This document shows, one piece after another, positions 8,811-17,971 of a stretch of 61,902 nucleotides of DNA (positions are counted from its first letter, which is position 1; each line of letters begins with the position of its first letter). The notes under the pieces are model-generated. The model searched no databases. It was not told the origin of the DNA and saw nothing but the letters and a program-made list of their open reading frames with translations. Source of the stretch: Chloroflexota bacterium (GTDB lineage: Bacteria; Chloroflexota; Dehalococcoidia; DSTF01; RBG-16-68-14); NCBI GenBank assembly GCA_003228685.1, contig QIFC01000030.1, forward strand, positions 1 through 61,902, read 5' to 3'. The position numbers and the translations under genes are program-made.

Positions 8811-11800
8811 TTAAGAATTTGCGGGGCAGCCTCCTGGGTTGAACTGCAGGATCACGCCGAGGATGTCGTTCGCCAAGTCGATGACACCGTCCGGTGAACC
8901 ACGGTTCCAGGTGCTACCGGCGCCACGGCCGATCATGGCCTGCGGGCGGTCCCAATTCTCATTGCCAGGCGCATAGCCGCCTGGGGCGAAGCGGACAATG
9001 GTGCCAAGGATATCATTGGCCAGGTCGATGACGCCGTCACGCGGGATGGAGACGTCATAGTAGTCGTTCTTGTTGTATGGGTCGCGGCGGCCGCAAGCTG
9101 CGTCGTCGCCAAGCTCGCGCTCCGTCGGGACACCGTCGTTGTCCTGGTCGTAGCCCTTGCCCTTGTTCGGGTTGGGCTGAACCAAGCTCACCTCGCCGCT
9201 GAACGCTACGGCGCCATCCGGGCTGCCGGCGCAGCCGGCAGGCTGGTTGGTCCAGATGTCCGCGACGCCGCCCGGGAGCTGGTGGGCGCTGGCGGTCAGC
9301 TCGATGTAGCTGATACCGAGAGTGCCCTGGTCGTCCGGGTTCAAGAAGCAGCCGCTGAGCTCGATCTCGTTCGTGATCTTGTTGAACGTACCGGTCAGTA
9401 TGGCATGCGTCTCGTCCACGTCACCGTATACGTAGCCGCCGTTGCCATCCTGCGGCCCCGGCGGATAGGCGCCCGCCATGCCGTCGCCCGTGATGCCGGG
9501 GTAGGCCTCCGGGTTGATCACTGACAATACGCTGTCGTTGTAGCAGTACGTCCGGGCCTCAAGGTCGTTGCTCGGCTGCTCGTGCTGCAGGTCCGTGCGG
9601 CAGTAGAGGTAGCTGCCCGGCAGGTCGTCCGTGCACTGGTCGTCCGTGCAGTCGCCGCGGGCGATCCGCAACCTAAAGTCGTAGACGCCGCTCAGGTCGA
9701 CCGCGTTCGGGTCGGAGAACGAATCGGACGGGTTCTGCGGGTCGTCACCGCACTTGGCGGTGCTCTTCGGGTCCAGCTCCTGTTCGTCCGTGCAGCCATC
9801 GCCGTCGAAGTCGATGACGGTAGCGCCGGGCTTCGAGCCCGGCCGCCACGGCGCCGGGTTCGGGTTGATGTTGGTTCCGCCCTTGTCGTTGACATGGATG
9901 GACTGCGCCGCGAAGGGGAACCCAATGCCTTTAGGCGTCAGCGCCGCGCAGCGGGCGTTGCTCTGGTTGGGCAAGACTGTCACGGTGCCTTGCGAAACCC
10001 TGTCCACCTGGGTGTCCTTGACCGTGTCGCCATCCGTGTCTGCCTGAACGGTTCCGCCAACCTTCGGGTTCAGGATGACCGTAACCGTGATGGTGTTCGC
10101 GCCCGCGAGCTTGGTGGCGCCCGTGTCCTCGAAGCAGGTCGTCGTGACTGTGCAGTCCGTGATGCCACAGACACCGCCCGGGGACCCGGCCCCGCCTGGG
10201 TAGTAGAAGCCTCGGCCGACGGCCGGCGCCTCGATCGGGTACGGCGGCGGCGGCGGGCCGGCCAGCTCGCCAGGGGGAGCCTCCGAGGAGTTGCTGAGCT
10301 GGCCGGGCACGCACTCCGGCGGGATCCGGGCCGCCAGCGTGTCGCACGTGTCCTCCCAGGTGGGCGGCGTGTTGGTCGTCGTCAGCCCGGTGGCGTAGCA
10401 CTGCGTGTACGTCTCAAGGAGGTTGGTGACATTCTGGTGGCTGACCTTGGTGATGCAGTGGTTCCCGCCGGAGCCGGAGTTCAGGTCGCCCACGAGGATG
10501 TCGTAGACGCCTCCCAGGTTGCCGTCGTTGTTCCCCAGCTTGAGCGCCTGCGTGCAGAAGAAGAACGGGTCGAAGACCGGCACCGCCCCGTCAAGGCCGA
10601 ACTGCGTCTCGAGGTCGATCGAACCACCGACCTGGCCGCCGCTACTGAAGTAGCAGACCAGCGGCGGGAGTTCCAGCTCTCCCACGCCCAGCTTCAGTGA
10701 TGACACGCACAGCAACGCCCTGTCGTCCGAAACGCTGAGAAAATCAAAGCTGAACTGGTTGCTGATGAAGGGGTCCGGGTCGGTGGCCGCGGTCCCGGGG
10801 CTTTCGTAACAGGCATAGTAGGGCAGCGGCTCAACTCCGCCCCCGTCCTTCCCAGCCGGTACGCACAGCAGGGAGAGCAGACCGATCTCCTGTTCGTCCA
10901 CGCCATACTGGTCCAGTATGTCGATGGTCTGGCCGCCGGTGAAGTCGCTGAATGCTGCAAAGCAGCGCAGCGCGGGCAAGAACGGGTTCCCGTTCTTGTT
11001 CTTCTCGGTCGGCGGACAGTAGAAGAGGCCGTCACCGACGAACACCGACTCACTCGCGAACTGGTTGGTCACGTTCGCTATGAGCGTGTTGGCGTTCAGG
11101 CCCGGGGCAAAGTAACACGCGTAGTACGGGCCGTTCGCCGGCCCCATGCTGAAGATCAGGTTGCCACCCGGTCCTGCGCCATACGCACCCACCATGATGT
11201 AGTATTGCGTGCCGCCCGTGAGCAGGAGGTTCTTGGACGCCTGGACGTTGAAGCCGCCGAGGAGTTTGTCGTCGTTGCAGAAGACGGGTGTGAGCGCCCC
11301 CTTGGTGCCGGTATAGACCGTGACCACGGTGTCGTAGTCGGACCCGGCCGTGGTGATGTTCACCAGCTCGTCGGTCGCGGGCGTGTACTGGTACCAGACG
11401 GTGTTCGAGTCTGCGCCAGTGCCGCAGGGCTGTAGTACAGGGTCGTTCCCGGCGACGGTGGCGCCGCTCGTGTCCGATTTGTGGCTGAACGGCAGGCTGC
11501 CGACCACGATCGCGTCCGCGAAGTCGTCGTTGGGCGGGACTTTGACAGCGGAGTCAACGTCCACCGGCGTATTGCGTTGGTTGTTGAAAGTGCCGTCCCC
11601 GAGTTGGCCTTTGTCGTTCCAGCCCCAGCATTTGACGCCACCGCCGGTGGTGACGGCGCAGGTGTGGGCCTGACCAGTGCTCACGCTTTCAACGCTGGAG
11701 AGCGTGGAGGCGCAACCCGCCGCTGCGCACACGTCCACCGGCGTGCTGCTGTTGGTCTTGTTGTCGGTCCCGAGCTGGCCAGTCGAGTTGTATCCAAAGC

Positions 11801-12827
11801 ACTTGACGCCACCACTGGTGGTGACGGCGCAGGTGTGTAAACCGCCACCGCTGATGGCGGCAACGCCCGAGGTGAGGCCGCTCACGTCCAGCGGTGTGAG
11901 GCTGCAAGGAGTGGCATCGCATGTGTCCGCGCTCGTCGCCCCAAGCGCGCCCCACCAGTTCTGGCCCCAGCACTTGGCGCCACCACCGGTGGTGAGGACG
12001 CATGTCTGCCCACCACTGCCGCCCGAGCCCAAGGCCGCGATGCCCGATAGTGTAGAGGCGCAGCCCGCCGCTGCGCATACGTCCACCGGCGTGGCACTGT
12101 CGGTCGTGGTGCCATTCCCGAGCGAGCCATATAGGTTTTCGCCCCAGCACTTGACGCCACCGCCGGTAGTGAGGGCACACGTGTGGAAGTCGAGCACGCT
12201 GACGGCTGCGGCGCCCGAGGTGAGGCCGTCTACGTCCAACGGCGTGGTGCTGCAGTCGAAGGAATTGCAGGTTTCCGCACTCGTGGTCCCAAGCTGGCCT
12301 TCGCCGTTGTAACCCCAGCACTTGACGCCGCCACCGGTCGTGAGGGCGCAGGTGTGGCCCCAGCCAGTGCTTACGGCGGCGACGCCCGAGGTCAGGCCGG
12401 TCACGTCCAACGGCGTGGTGCTGCAGGCCAGAGAATCGCATGTTTCCGCGCTCGTCGCCCCAAGGTGGCCATAGTGGTTGGTGCCCCAGCACTTGACACC
12501 GCCATCGGTCGTGAGAGCGCAGGTGTGAAAGAGACCCGAGCTAATGGCCGCGACACCCGAGCTGAGGCCGCTCACGTCAACTGGCGTGAGGCTGTCGGTG
12601 GTGGTGCCGTTCCCGAGCTGGCCATTGGTGTTTTCACCCCAGCACTTGACGCCTCCACCGGTGGTGAGCGCACAGGTATGACTTTGGCCCGCGCTCACGG
12701 CGGCTATGCCGGCCGCTTCGGCCGGTGCAGGCGCGCCGGGCGCCGCCAGGCTGAAGCCGGCCAGCAGCGCGCCAACCAGCACGGCCAGCGCCCATTTCGC
12801 GTATCGAGTCAATCTGCTGCTCCTCAT
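8811..12827 (-). CDS. Secreted RCC1 beta-propeller protein with cysteine-rich repeats and dockerin-like tail
   Basis: 1338 residues with a Sec signal peptide (residues 1-39, ending APAEAAG). Residues about 40-430 are seven RCC1-type repeats, each HTCALTTGGGVKCWGxNxxGQLG, enough for one seven-bladed propeller. Next comes a PPC-like domain (PPNDDFADAIVVG... to about 560). Three cysteine-bearing modules follow (PYYACYFAPG, PYYACYESPG, PPLVCYFSSG), each ending near LLCV or FFCT. The PPTWEDTCDTLAA segment is shared with the left-edge gene. The C-terminus has EF-hand-like Asp-rich stretches and the doubled DGVIDLANDILG(T/V)I tail. It follows the small HTH gene by 12 bp, so the two are likely one operon. 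Probably a surface or extracellular binding protein; no catalytic site seen. Confidence 0.85.
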   Translation of the reverse strand: MRSSRLTRYAKWALAVLVGALLAGFSLAAPGAPAPAEAAGIAAVSAGQSHTCALTTGGGVKCWGENTNGQLGNGTTTDSLTPVDVSGLSSGVAAISSGLFHTCALTTDGGVKCWGTNHYGHLGATSAETCDSLACSTTPLDVTGLTSGVAAVSTGWGHTCALTTGGGVKCWGYNGEGQLGTTSAETCNSFDCSTTPLDVDGLTSGAAAVSVLDFHTCALTTGGGVKCWGENLYGSLGNGTTTDSATPVDVCAAAGCASTLSGIAALGSGGSGGQTCVLTTGGGAKCWGQNWWGALGATSADTCDATPCSLTPLDVSGLTSGVAAISGGGLHTCAVTTSGGVKCFGYNSTGQLGTDNKTNSSTPVDVCAAAGCASTLSSVESVSTGQAHTCAVTTGGGVKCWGWNDKGQLGDGTFNNQRNTPVDVDSAVKVPPNDDFADAIVVGSLPFSHKSDTSGATVAGNDPVLQPCGTGADSNTVWYQYTPATDELVNITTAGSDYDTVVTVYTGTKGALTPVFCNDDKLLGGFNVQASKNLLLTGGTQYYIMVGAYGAGPGGNLIFSMGPANGPYYACYFAPGLNANTLIANVTNQFASESVFVGDGLFYCPPTEKNKNGNPFLPALRCFAAFSDFTGGQTIDILDQYGVDEQEIGLLSLLCVPAGKDGGGVEPLPYYACYESPGTAATDPDPFISNQFSFDFLSVSDDRALLCVSSLKLGVGELELPPLVCYFSSGGQVGGSIDLETQFGLDGAVPVFDPFFFCTQALKLGNNDGNLGGVYDILVGDLNSGSGGNHCITKVSHQNVTNLLETYTQCYATGLTTTNTPPTWEDTCDTLAARIPPECVPGQLSNSSEAPPGELAGPPPPPYPIEAPAVGRGFYYPGGAGSPGGVCGITDCTVTTTCFEDTGATKLAGANTITVTVILNPKVGGTVQADTDGDTVKDTQVDRVSQGTVTVLPNQSNARCAALTPKGIGFPFAAQSIHVNDKGGTNINPNPAPWRPGSKPGATVIDFDGDGCTDEQELDPKSTAKCGDDPQNPSDSFSDPNAVDLSGVYDFRLRIARGDCTDDQCTDDLPGSYLYCRTDLQHEQPSNDLEARTYCYNDSVLSVINPEAYPGITGDGMAGAYPPGPQDGNGGYVYGDVDETHAILTGTFNKITNEIELSGCFLNPDDQGTLGISYIELTASAHQLPGGVADIWTNQPAGCAGSPDGAVAFSGEVSLVQPNPNKGKGYDQDNDGVPTERELGDDAACGRRDPYNKNDYYDVSIPRDGVIDLANDILGTIVRFAPGGYAPGNENWDRPQAMIGRGAGSTWNRGSPDGVIDLANDILGVILQFNPGGCPANS

Positions 12828-12839
12828 GTCGTTCTCCTC

Positions 12840-13076
12840 TCAGTCTCTCGCTGCTCTCTTACCCGGCTGGTGCCGGTACGGATACGGGGCAGGCCCGGTG
12901 CTCTCCTGCGCTTCCAGGAAGGCGCTCAGGGCCTCGTCGGTCACGCGGGCCGTCCGCTGGCCCAGACGCGCGACCCTGAGCCTGCCCGCGCGGACCAGGC
13001 GGGAGACCATCGACCGGCTCACGCAAAGCAGTTCGGCGACCTCGTCTAGCGTGTAAACCGCCTTGCGCCCGGTCAT
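12840..13076 (-). CDS. Small excisionase-type helix-turn-helix DNA-binding protein
   Basis: The start at 13076 (MTGRKAVYTLDEVAELL) has GGGAGG upstream; the open frame continues to 13172 but the extra 32 residues look non-homologous. The 78-residue product has the layout of the HTH_17/excisionase (MerR-like) family: YTLDEVAELLCVSRSMVSRLVRAGRL followed by a basic wing RVARLGQRTARVTDEALSAFL. Such proteins bind short DNA sites as recombination or transcription accessory factors. No integrase is nearby, so a transcriptional role for the adjacent RCC1 gene is more likely than excision. Confidence 0.8.
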   Translation of the reverse strand: MTGRKAVYTLDEVAELLCVSRSMVSRLVRAGRLRVARLGQRTARVTDEALSAFLEAQESTGPAPYPYRHQPGKRAARD

Positions 13077-13216
13077 GCGTCCTCCCATCCTGGTTCCGCG
13101 CGGGGCCGTGCGGGCTTCGGCCGATTGGGCGGAGTACTCGCCGGGCGTCCGGTTAGCCATGCCGGGCGCCACTTAGGCCATACTCTTCGCCCCTGGACGC
13201 GATGATACGACCGAAG

Positions 13217-13271
13217 CGTTCCTCAAACGTTCCTCACGTCTGAGTAGTGGGTCAGTCTTGACCGACTACTC
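13217..13271. promoter_or_regulatory. Divergent control region: 11-bp-period direct repeat and large inverted repeat
   Basis: Between the HTH gene and the SARP gene, CGTTCCTCA occurs at 13217-13225 and again at 13228-13236, exactly 11 bp apart. An inverted repeat follows at 13242-13271: GAGTAGT-G-GGTCA, GTCT loop, TGACC-G-ACTACTC. SARP-family activators (ActII-ORF4, DnrI, AfsR) bind heptamer direct repeats with 11-bp period, so autoregulation is plausible. A TAAAAT -10-like hexamer sits at 13322-13327. The rest of the 13077-13418 gap shows no gene. Confidence 0.45.
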
Positions 13272-13418
13272 ACGTCTGTACTCGTTCAGTACAACGTCTT
13301 CCCAAAATTGGGTGGGCATGCTAAAATCCGGCCTACTAGCCGCTGGTGGTAGCCCCTAGCCTGCGCCGGCCTGAGCAACCGCGACGTGAGTCTACGTCGG
13401 AGGGGGAGTGATGTACTC

Positions 13419-16400
13419 ATGAGGCGGCCTGAAGCTGACGAGTTGCGCCTCTACATGTTGGGGCGTTTCGAGGTGCGCTCCGGCGAGCATACGCTGATCG
13501 ACGCCTCCTGGCCCCGCGCCAAGGCGAAGACGTTGGTGAAGCTCCTGGCGCTCCAGACTGACCGGAGTCTCCATCGCGAGCAGGTGCTCGACACGCTATG
13601 GGGCCACCTCAAGCCGAAGGCGGCGGCGGCCAACCTGCGCAAGAACCTCCACTACCTGCGCACTGAGCTGCGCAACGGAAGCCGCCAGCCGGAACTCATC
13701 GAATCGAGCGGAGATCTGCTGGTCCTACTGCCGGACGTCAGGCTCGACATCGATGCATACCGCGAACTGGCCCAGCGAGCGCGCGAAACACGCACGGACC
13801 CGTTGCTGTACGAGCGGGCGCTGGAGCTGTACGCGGGCCCACTGTTGCCGGATGACCTATACGAGGAGTGGGCGGCCGCAACACGCGACGAACTGGCCGC
13901 GCTTTACGCGGAACTGCTGGCCGAACTCGAGCAGCTATATGAAACGACCGGCTGCCTGGAGCTTGCGAAGGAACGCGCTGACCAGCTCGTGCTCGCGGAC
14001 CCCCTCGATGAAGCATCGCAACGCTGTCTGATCAGGTTGCTTGCCCTGAGTGGGGACCGGGAGGGGGCCCTGCGCCAGCTTGAGTCATGCCGGAGCGCCC
14101 TCCGGGAGGAGCTGGGCGTCGAGCCGGACGAAGAGACGGAGGCGCTCCGGCAACGGATCGAGGAGGGACGCCTCGATGCTGGCCCAGCAGCCGCGCTACC
14201 CGCGCTCGGCCCGTTCGTCGGGCGCGAACGGGAACTGCGGGAGCTGCGTGGCGCGCTGGACGGGGCGCTGGAGGGGCGGGGCGGGATGGTGCTGCTTGCG
14301 GGCGAGGCGGGCATCGGCAAGACGAGGTTGGCGCACGAGGCCGCCGTGTACGCCGCCGTCCAGGGAGCGCTTGTGCTCCGCGGCTCGGCCACAGAGGACG
14401 AAGGGACGCCGCCGTATTGGCCCTGGATCCAGATCCTCCGCGCCTATGTCGATGAGGTCGGCCTGGACGAACTCCTACGGCAGATGGGCACGGGCGCCCC
14501 GTTCCTCACACAACTCGTCCCCGAAATCCGCGATCTCATTCCCGAGCCGCCCGCGACAAACGGAGATCTGGCGCCCGCCCAGGCGCGCTTCCGTCTCTTC
14601 GACAGCGTGGCGACGTTGTTCAAGAACGCCGCCAAGCGCAGGACGATCGTCGTGATCATTGACGACCTGCACTTCATCGACCCTTCTTCGCTCGGCCTCT
14701 TGCAATTCCTGTTGCGAGCGGCTCCGGACACCCGCATGTTGATCGTCGCGGCGCTCCGGGACCACGAAGTGAGCCGCCGCAATGGCCTCGCTCAGTTCTT
14801 AGAAGAGACGGCGCGGTTCGCGAATCATGACAGGCTGACCCTCGATGGCTTGGGCAAGGAAGACATAGCAACCCTTGTTCGGTTGGTCGCTGGGGAGAAG
14901 GCCAACGAAGACCTGGTGACGGCCCTCCAACGTCTGACCAACGGCAACCCACTGTTCGTGAGCGAGGTCGGGAAGCTGATCGCGGCGGGAAGCGCGGCCG
15001 GCCACTTGGACGGCGCGAAGCTCGCCGACTTGGGCATCCCGACCCAGATCGCGGATGTGATCCAACAGCGGCTCAGCAGCTTGTCCCGAACGTCTCAGCA
15101 GGTGCTCGCAACGGCTTCGGTAATCGGAAACACGTTCGCCTCGTCAACGCTCGCGGCGGTCGTGGACATGCCGCGTGACGGCCTGCTTCACGCCATCGAC
15201 GAGGGCATGGCCGCGGCCGTGGTGACGGAGGCCGGACGAGGCCGCTATCGCTTCCGGCACGGCCTGATCCAACGCGCACTATATGATGCGCTTCCACTTC
15301 CGCGGCGTGTCGCGCTGCATAAGCGCACCGGCGAGACGCTGGAGGCACTGAATGCCACCAGCGGGCAGGTCCCCCTCTCGGAACTGGCGCACCACTTCAG
15401 GGAAGCGTCCCTTCTCGGCGACGCCGAGAAGGCCGTCTCCTACGGTGAGCGGGCCGCTAAGCAGGCGGCCTTGGCGCTCGCATACGAGGACGCCATCGAT
15501 GAGTACGAACGGACGCTCGAGGTGTTGAACGCGCGCGGGCCAGACCTGACCCATCGCTGTGAGCTACTCTTGGGTCTCGGTGACGCTCTCTGGCGGGCGG
15601 GGGGCCACGACCGCGCCGCAGCTAGATTGCACGAGGCGGCGAGCGCGGCACGGCAGCTAGGTGACGGAGAACGGCTCGCTCGCGCGGCGCTCAGTTTCCG
15701 CGGCCTGATGGTCGTCGACGAAGAACGACGGGCGCTCTCGGAAGAAGCCCTTGAATTGTTGGACGGATCTGACAGTACGCTCAAGGCTCGGGTGCTGGCC
15801 GGGCTCGCCCGCACGCTCCTTGCGTTCCCAGATTCCGCTGAACGCCGGGCGCGCTTGAGTCAGGAGGCCGTTGAAATGGCTCGGAGACTCGGCGACGACG
15901 CGACCCTCGCGGACGTGATCGATGGATGGCATTTCGCCGTCGCCGAGCCCAGCAACGTCGTCGAGCGGCTTGAGAGCCTTGGCGAAATGATCGACGCCGC
16001 CCGGAACGCGGGTGAGACGGACCTCCTGATCACCGGCCACTACCGGCGCCTCGTTGATTATCTTGAGCTCGGCGACATGAAACAGGCGGAGACAGAGCTG
16101 AAAGCGTGCCGCGCGCTGACGGACGAGTTCCCGCAGCCGTATCAACTGTGGCGGCTCCGGCGACTCGCGGCCACGCTGGCGCTGCTGCGAGGCGAGTTCA
16201 GCGAGGCGGAACGGCTCGCGGAAGACGCACGGCAATTCGGCGAGGAGATACAAGAATCATACGCCGCAATCAACTTCGCCACTCACATGGGGATCCTGCG
16301 CCGGGAACAAGGACGTATGGCCGAACTGGAGCAGATGGTCGCCGCACTAGCGGAGAGCCATCCCACCATACCTGCGATCCGTTGTTGCCTGGCGTGGCTG

Positions 16401-16943
16401 TACGCGGACCTAAAACGCGGGCCGGAAGCGTCCGAGATACTCACGGATCTACTATCAGATAACGCTGAGAAGATACCCAAGGATGTCACGTGGATGTTCG
16501 CTATGGCGCTGCTTGCCGAGGTGTGTGCGTTTCTCCATGATGAGCGCCAAGCAGCCGTGCTGTACGAGCACCTGCGGCCGTTCGCCGAGCGCTGCGTTGT
16601 GCTTGGCGATGGCATTGCTTGTCTAGGCAGCGTCAGCCGCTATCTGGGGCTTCTGGCAGCCACCATGTCTCGGTGGGCCAGCGCGGAGGAGCACTTTATA
16701 CTCGCTCTGGAGGTGGACCGGAGACTGGAAGCCCATCCTTGGGTGGCCAGAACCCAGTACGACTACGCCGGCATGCTTCTTGCGCGCGGTCGGCCCGCGG
16801 ATCGCGCTAAGGCGGCTGAACTACTTGCAGAGACCACGGACGCAGCGCGTCGTATGGGGATGCGCAGCCTCGAAGAGAGCGCCGGAAGACTGGCGAGTCG
16901 CGCGGCTGGCGGTCACGAACTCGCGAAACCGCCTGCCGTATAG
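13419..16943 (+). CDS. SARP/BTAD-domain transcriptional regulator with AAA ATPase and TPR region
   Basis: The ATG at 13419 has GGAGGGGGAG about 10 nt upstream; an in-frame GTG at 13386 is the alternative. The product is about 1174 residues, counted below from the ATG. Residues 1-90 form a winged-helix OmpR-like domain (LRLYMLGRFEVRSGEH, then ANLRKNLHYLRTEL). About 95-240 is the bacterial transcriptional activation domain (YAGPLLPDDLYEEW, LEELGVEPDEE-like end). About 260-640 is an AAA_16-type ATPase with Walker A LAGEAGIGKTRLA and Walker B VVIIDDLHFID. The rest is alpha-helical TPR-like. There is no C-terminal LuxR HTH. This is the AfsR-like large SARP class, which integrates signals through ATP binding. 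Its target may be the divergent HTH/RCC1 genes or itself, given the direct repeats upstream. Confidence 0.88.
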   Translation: MRRPEADELRLYMLGRFEVRSGEHTLIDASWPRAKAKTLVKLLALQTDRSLHREQVLDTLWGHLKPKAAAANLRKNLHYLRTELRNGSRQPELIESSGDLLVLLPDVRLDIDAYRELAQRARETRTDPLLYERALELYAGPLLPDDLYEEWAAATRDELAALYAELLAELEQLYETTGCLELAKERADQLVLADPLDEASQRCLIRLLALSGDREGALRQLESCRSALREELGVEPDEETEALRQRIEEGRLDAGPAAALPALGPFVGRERELRELRGALDGALEGRGGMVLLAGEAGIGKTRLAHEAAVYAAVQGALVLRGSATEDEGTPPYWPWIQILRAYVDEVGLDELLRQMGTGAPFLTQLVPEIRDLIPEPPATNGDLAPAQARFRLFDSVATLFKNAAKRRTIVVIIDDLHFIDPSSLGLLQFLLRAAPDTRMLIVAALRDHEVSRRNGLAQFLEETARFANHDRLTLDGLGKEDIATLVRLVAGEKANEDLVTALQRLTNGNPLFVSEVGKLIAAGSAAGHLDGAKLADLGIPTQIADVIQQRLSSLSRTSQQVLATASVIGNTFASSTLAAVVDMPRDGLLHAIDEGMAAAVVTEAGRGRYRFRHGLIQRALYDALPLPRRVALHKRTGETLEALNATSGQVPLSELAHHFREASLLGDAEKAVSYGERAAKQAALALAYEDAIDEYERTLEVLNARGPDLTHRCELLLGLGDALWRAGGHDRAAARLHEAASAARQLGDGERLARAALSFRGLMVVDEERRALSEEALELLDGSDSTLKARVLAGLARTLLAFPDSAERRARLSQEAVEMARRLGDDATLADVIDGWHFAVAEPSNVVERLESLGEMIDAARNAGETDLLITGHYRRLVDYLELGDMKQAETELKACRALTDEFPQPYQLWRLRRLAATLALLRGEFSEAERLAEDARQFGEEIQESYAAINFATHMGILRREQGRMAELEQMVAALAESHPTIPAIRCCLAWLYADLKRGPEASEILTDLLSDNAEKIPKDVTWMFAMALLAEVCAFLHDERQAAVLYEHLRPFAERCVVLGDGIACLGSVSRYLGLLAATMSRWASAEEHFILALEVDRRLEAHPWVARTQYDYAGMLLARGRPADRAKAAELLAETTDAARRMGMRSLEESAGRLASRAAGGHELAKPPAV

Positions 16944-16987
16944 CCTAAGCAGCAGCAGCAGGGCGGAGCGGCTCATGGACGTACGCA

Positions 16988-17011
16988 GGCCGAGGACGGT
17001 CGTCCCCGGCC
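16988..17011. terminator. Possible hairpin between convergent genes
   Basis: GGCCG-A-GGACG / CGTCC-C-CGGCC forms a stem with one mismatch in the 94-bp gap between the convergent genes ending at 16943 and 17038. There is no T-tract on either strand, so this is a weak terminator candidate. Confidence 0.3.
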
Positions 17012-17037
17012 CGCGCCTGCACATTGGATCTCTCTCG

Positions 17038-17817
17038 TTAGGCCTTGAGCCAGAGCTCCGGCTTGAGGCTCGTCTGCTGCGGGCCGTCCTCTTCGTGTTC
17101 GATAAAGCGGATACGGAGCTTGTGCTCCTCCGGCCGCGCGTGTTCCACAAGATAGTGACGGCCGGTGTGTTCGCGGAGCTGCTCCATGATCTGCCTGACG
17201 TTCACCGACGTGTGCAGCTCCATCTCGATCGAGGCCGACGTGTCCTCGAACTCGATCACGGCAACGCTTGACGCCTGCGGCAGGTCGCTCAGCGCCTGCT
17301 GCACGGCTGTCGCGCGATCGAAATCGGGCACCGCCTCAAGCGAAATGCGGACGGCTTGGTTAGCGTCGAACTGCGGCTCCTTCATGCCGATCTCCTCGAC
17401 CACGCTTGATGGCAGAGGTGCGACAACCGAGGCCACGGCGCCGTTCGAGCGCCCGCCGTGTCGCTCAGACGCCTTGACGAGCCGAGACACGTCGCCCGTC
17501 AACCGGCTCAGGCCCTCACGAATGAGCGCACAACTATCATGCACGGCCCTTCGTAATTCGCCCATCTCCGGCAACTCGGTGAGCGGGCCGCCGCCTTCGA
17601 CACCTCGTTCGACCTCCGAGAGCATAGCCTGCATCTGAACGAGCGCCCGCTCCTGAATCTTCGGCGCCGCCGAGGCAGCACGGCGCGTGACGTGCGTCGC
17701 GCCGTTCGGACGGTTACTGCTGGCTGGTGCGGCCCTGAGCAGAGCCTTGCGAGCTCCCACCGCTCGCTCCAGGTGATCGATCACGGAAGCGTGCTCGCTT
17801 TTCTCTTTGTCGTTCAT
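17038..17817 (-). CDS. Conserved-looking protein of unknown function
   Basis: 259 residues, ATG at 17817 with GAAGGAGA about 6 nt upstream. I do not recognise a family. The N-terminal third is basic and Ala-rich and looks disordered (residues 1-55). Residues 55-120 look like a coiled helix pair (ALVQMQAMLSEVERGV, LRRAVHDSCALIREGLSRL). The C-terminal part, about 150-250, alternates strands and helices (RISLEAVPDFDRATAVQQAL, SVAVIEFEDTSASIEMEL, RQIMEQLREH) and could be a ferredoxin-like fold. It has no signal peptide or membrane segment. It stands alone, convergent with the SARP gene and divergent from the CAP-domain gene. Confidence 0.7.
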   Translation of the reverse strand: MNDKEKSEHASVIDHLERAVGARKALLRAAPASSNRPNGATHVTRRAASAAPKIQERALVQMQAMLSEVERGVEGGGPLTELPEMGELRRAVHDSCALIREGLSRLTGDVSRLVKASERHGGRSNGAVASVVAPLPSSVVEEIGMKEPQFDANQAVRISLEAVPDFDRATAVQQALSDLPQASSVAVIEFEDTSASIEMELHTSVNVRQIMEQLREHTGRHYLVEHARPEEHKLRIRFIEHEEDGPQQTSLKPELWLKA

Positions 17818-17971
17818 CCTGTGTCTCCTTCTAGGCGCGGGTCTGCGTGCCTGTATCTAATCAAACGCCCGATGTGCGCCGCTGTAACAGCTTCAAGCCG
17901 TATCCAAACAGAAGTTACGCGCTCTGTTTGCCGATGCTTCAAAGGGAGGCGAGTCTGGTCGCTCGCATATC

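Noticed and set aside
9582-10700. 372-residue plus-strand frame
   Set aside because: Antisense shadow of the RCC1 gene in GC-rich DNA.
12840-13076. Phage or integrative element excisionase
   Set aside because: No integrase, attachment repeats or phage genes nearby; the family also includes plain transcription factors.
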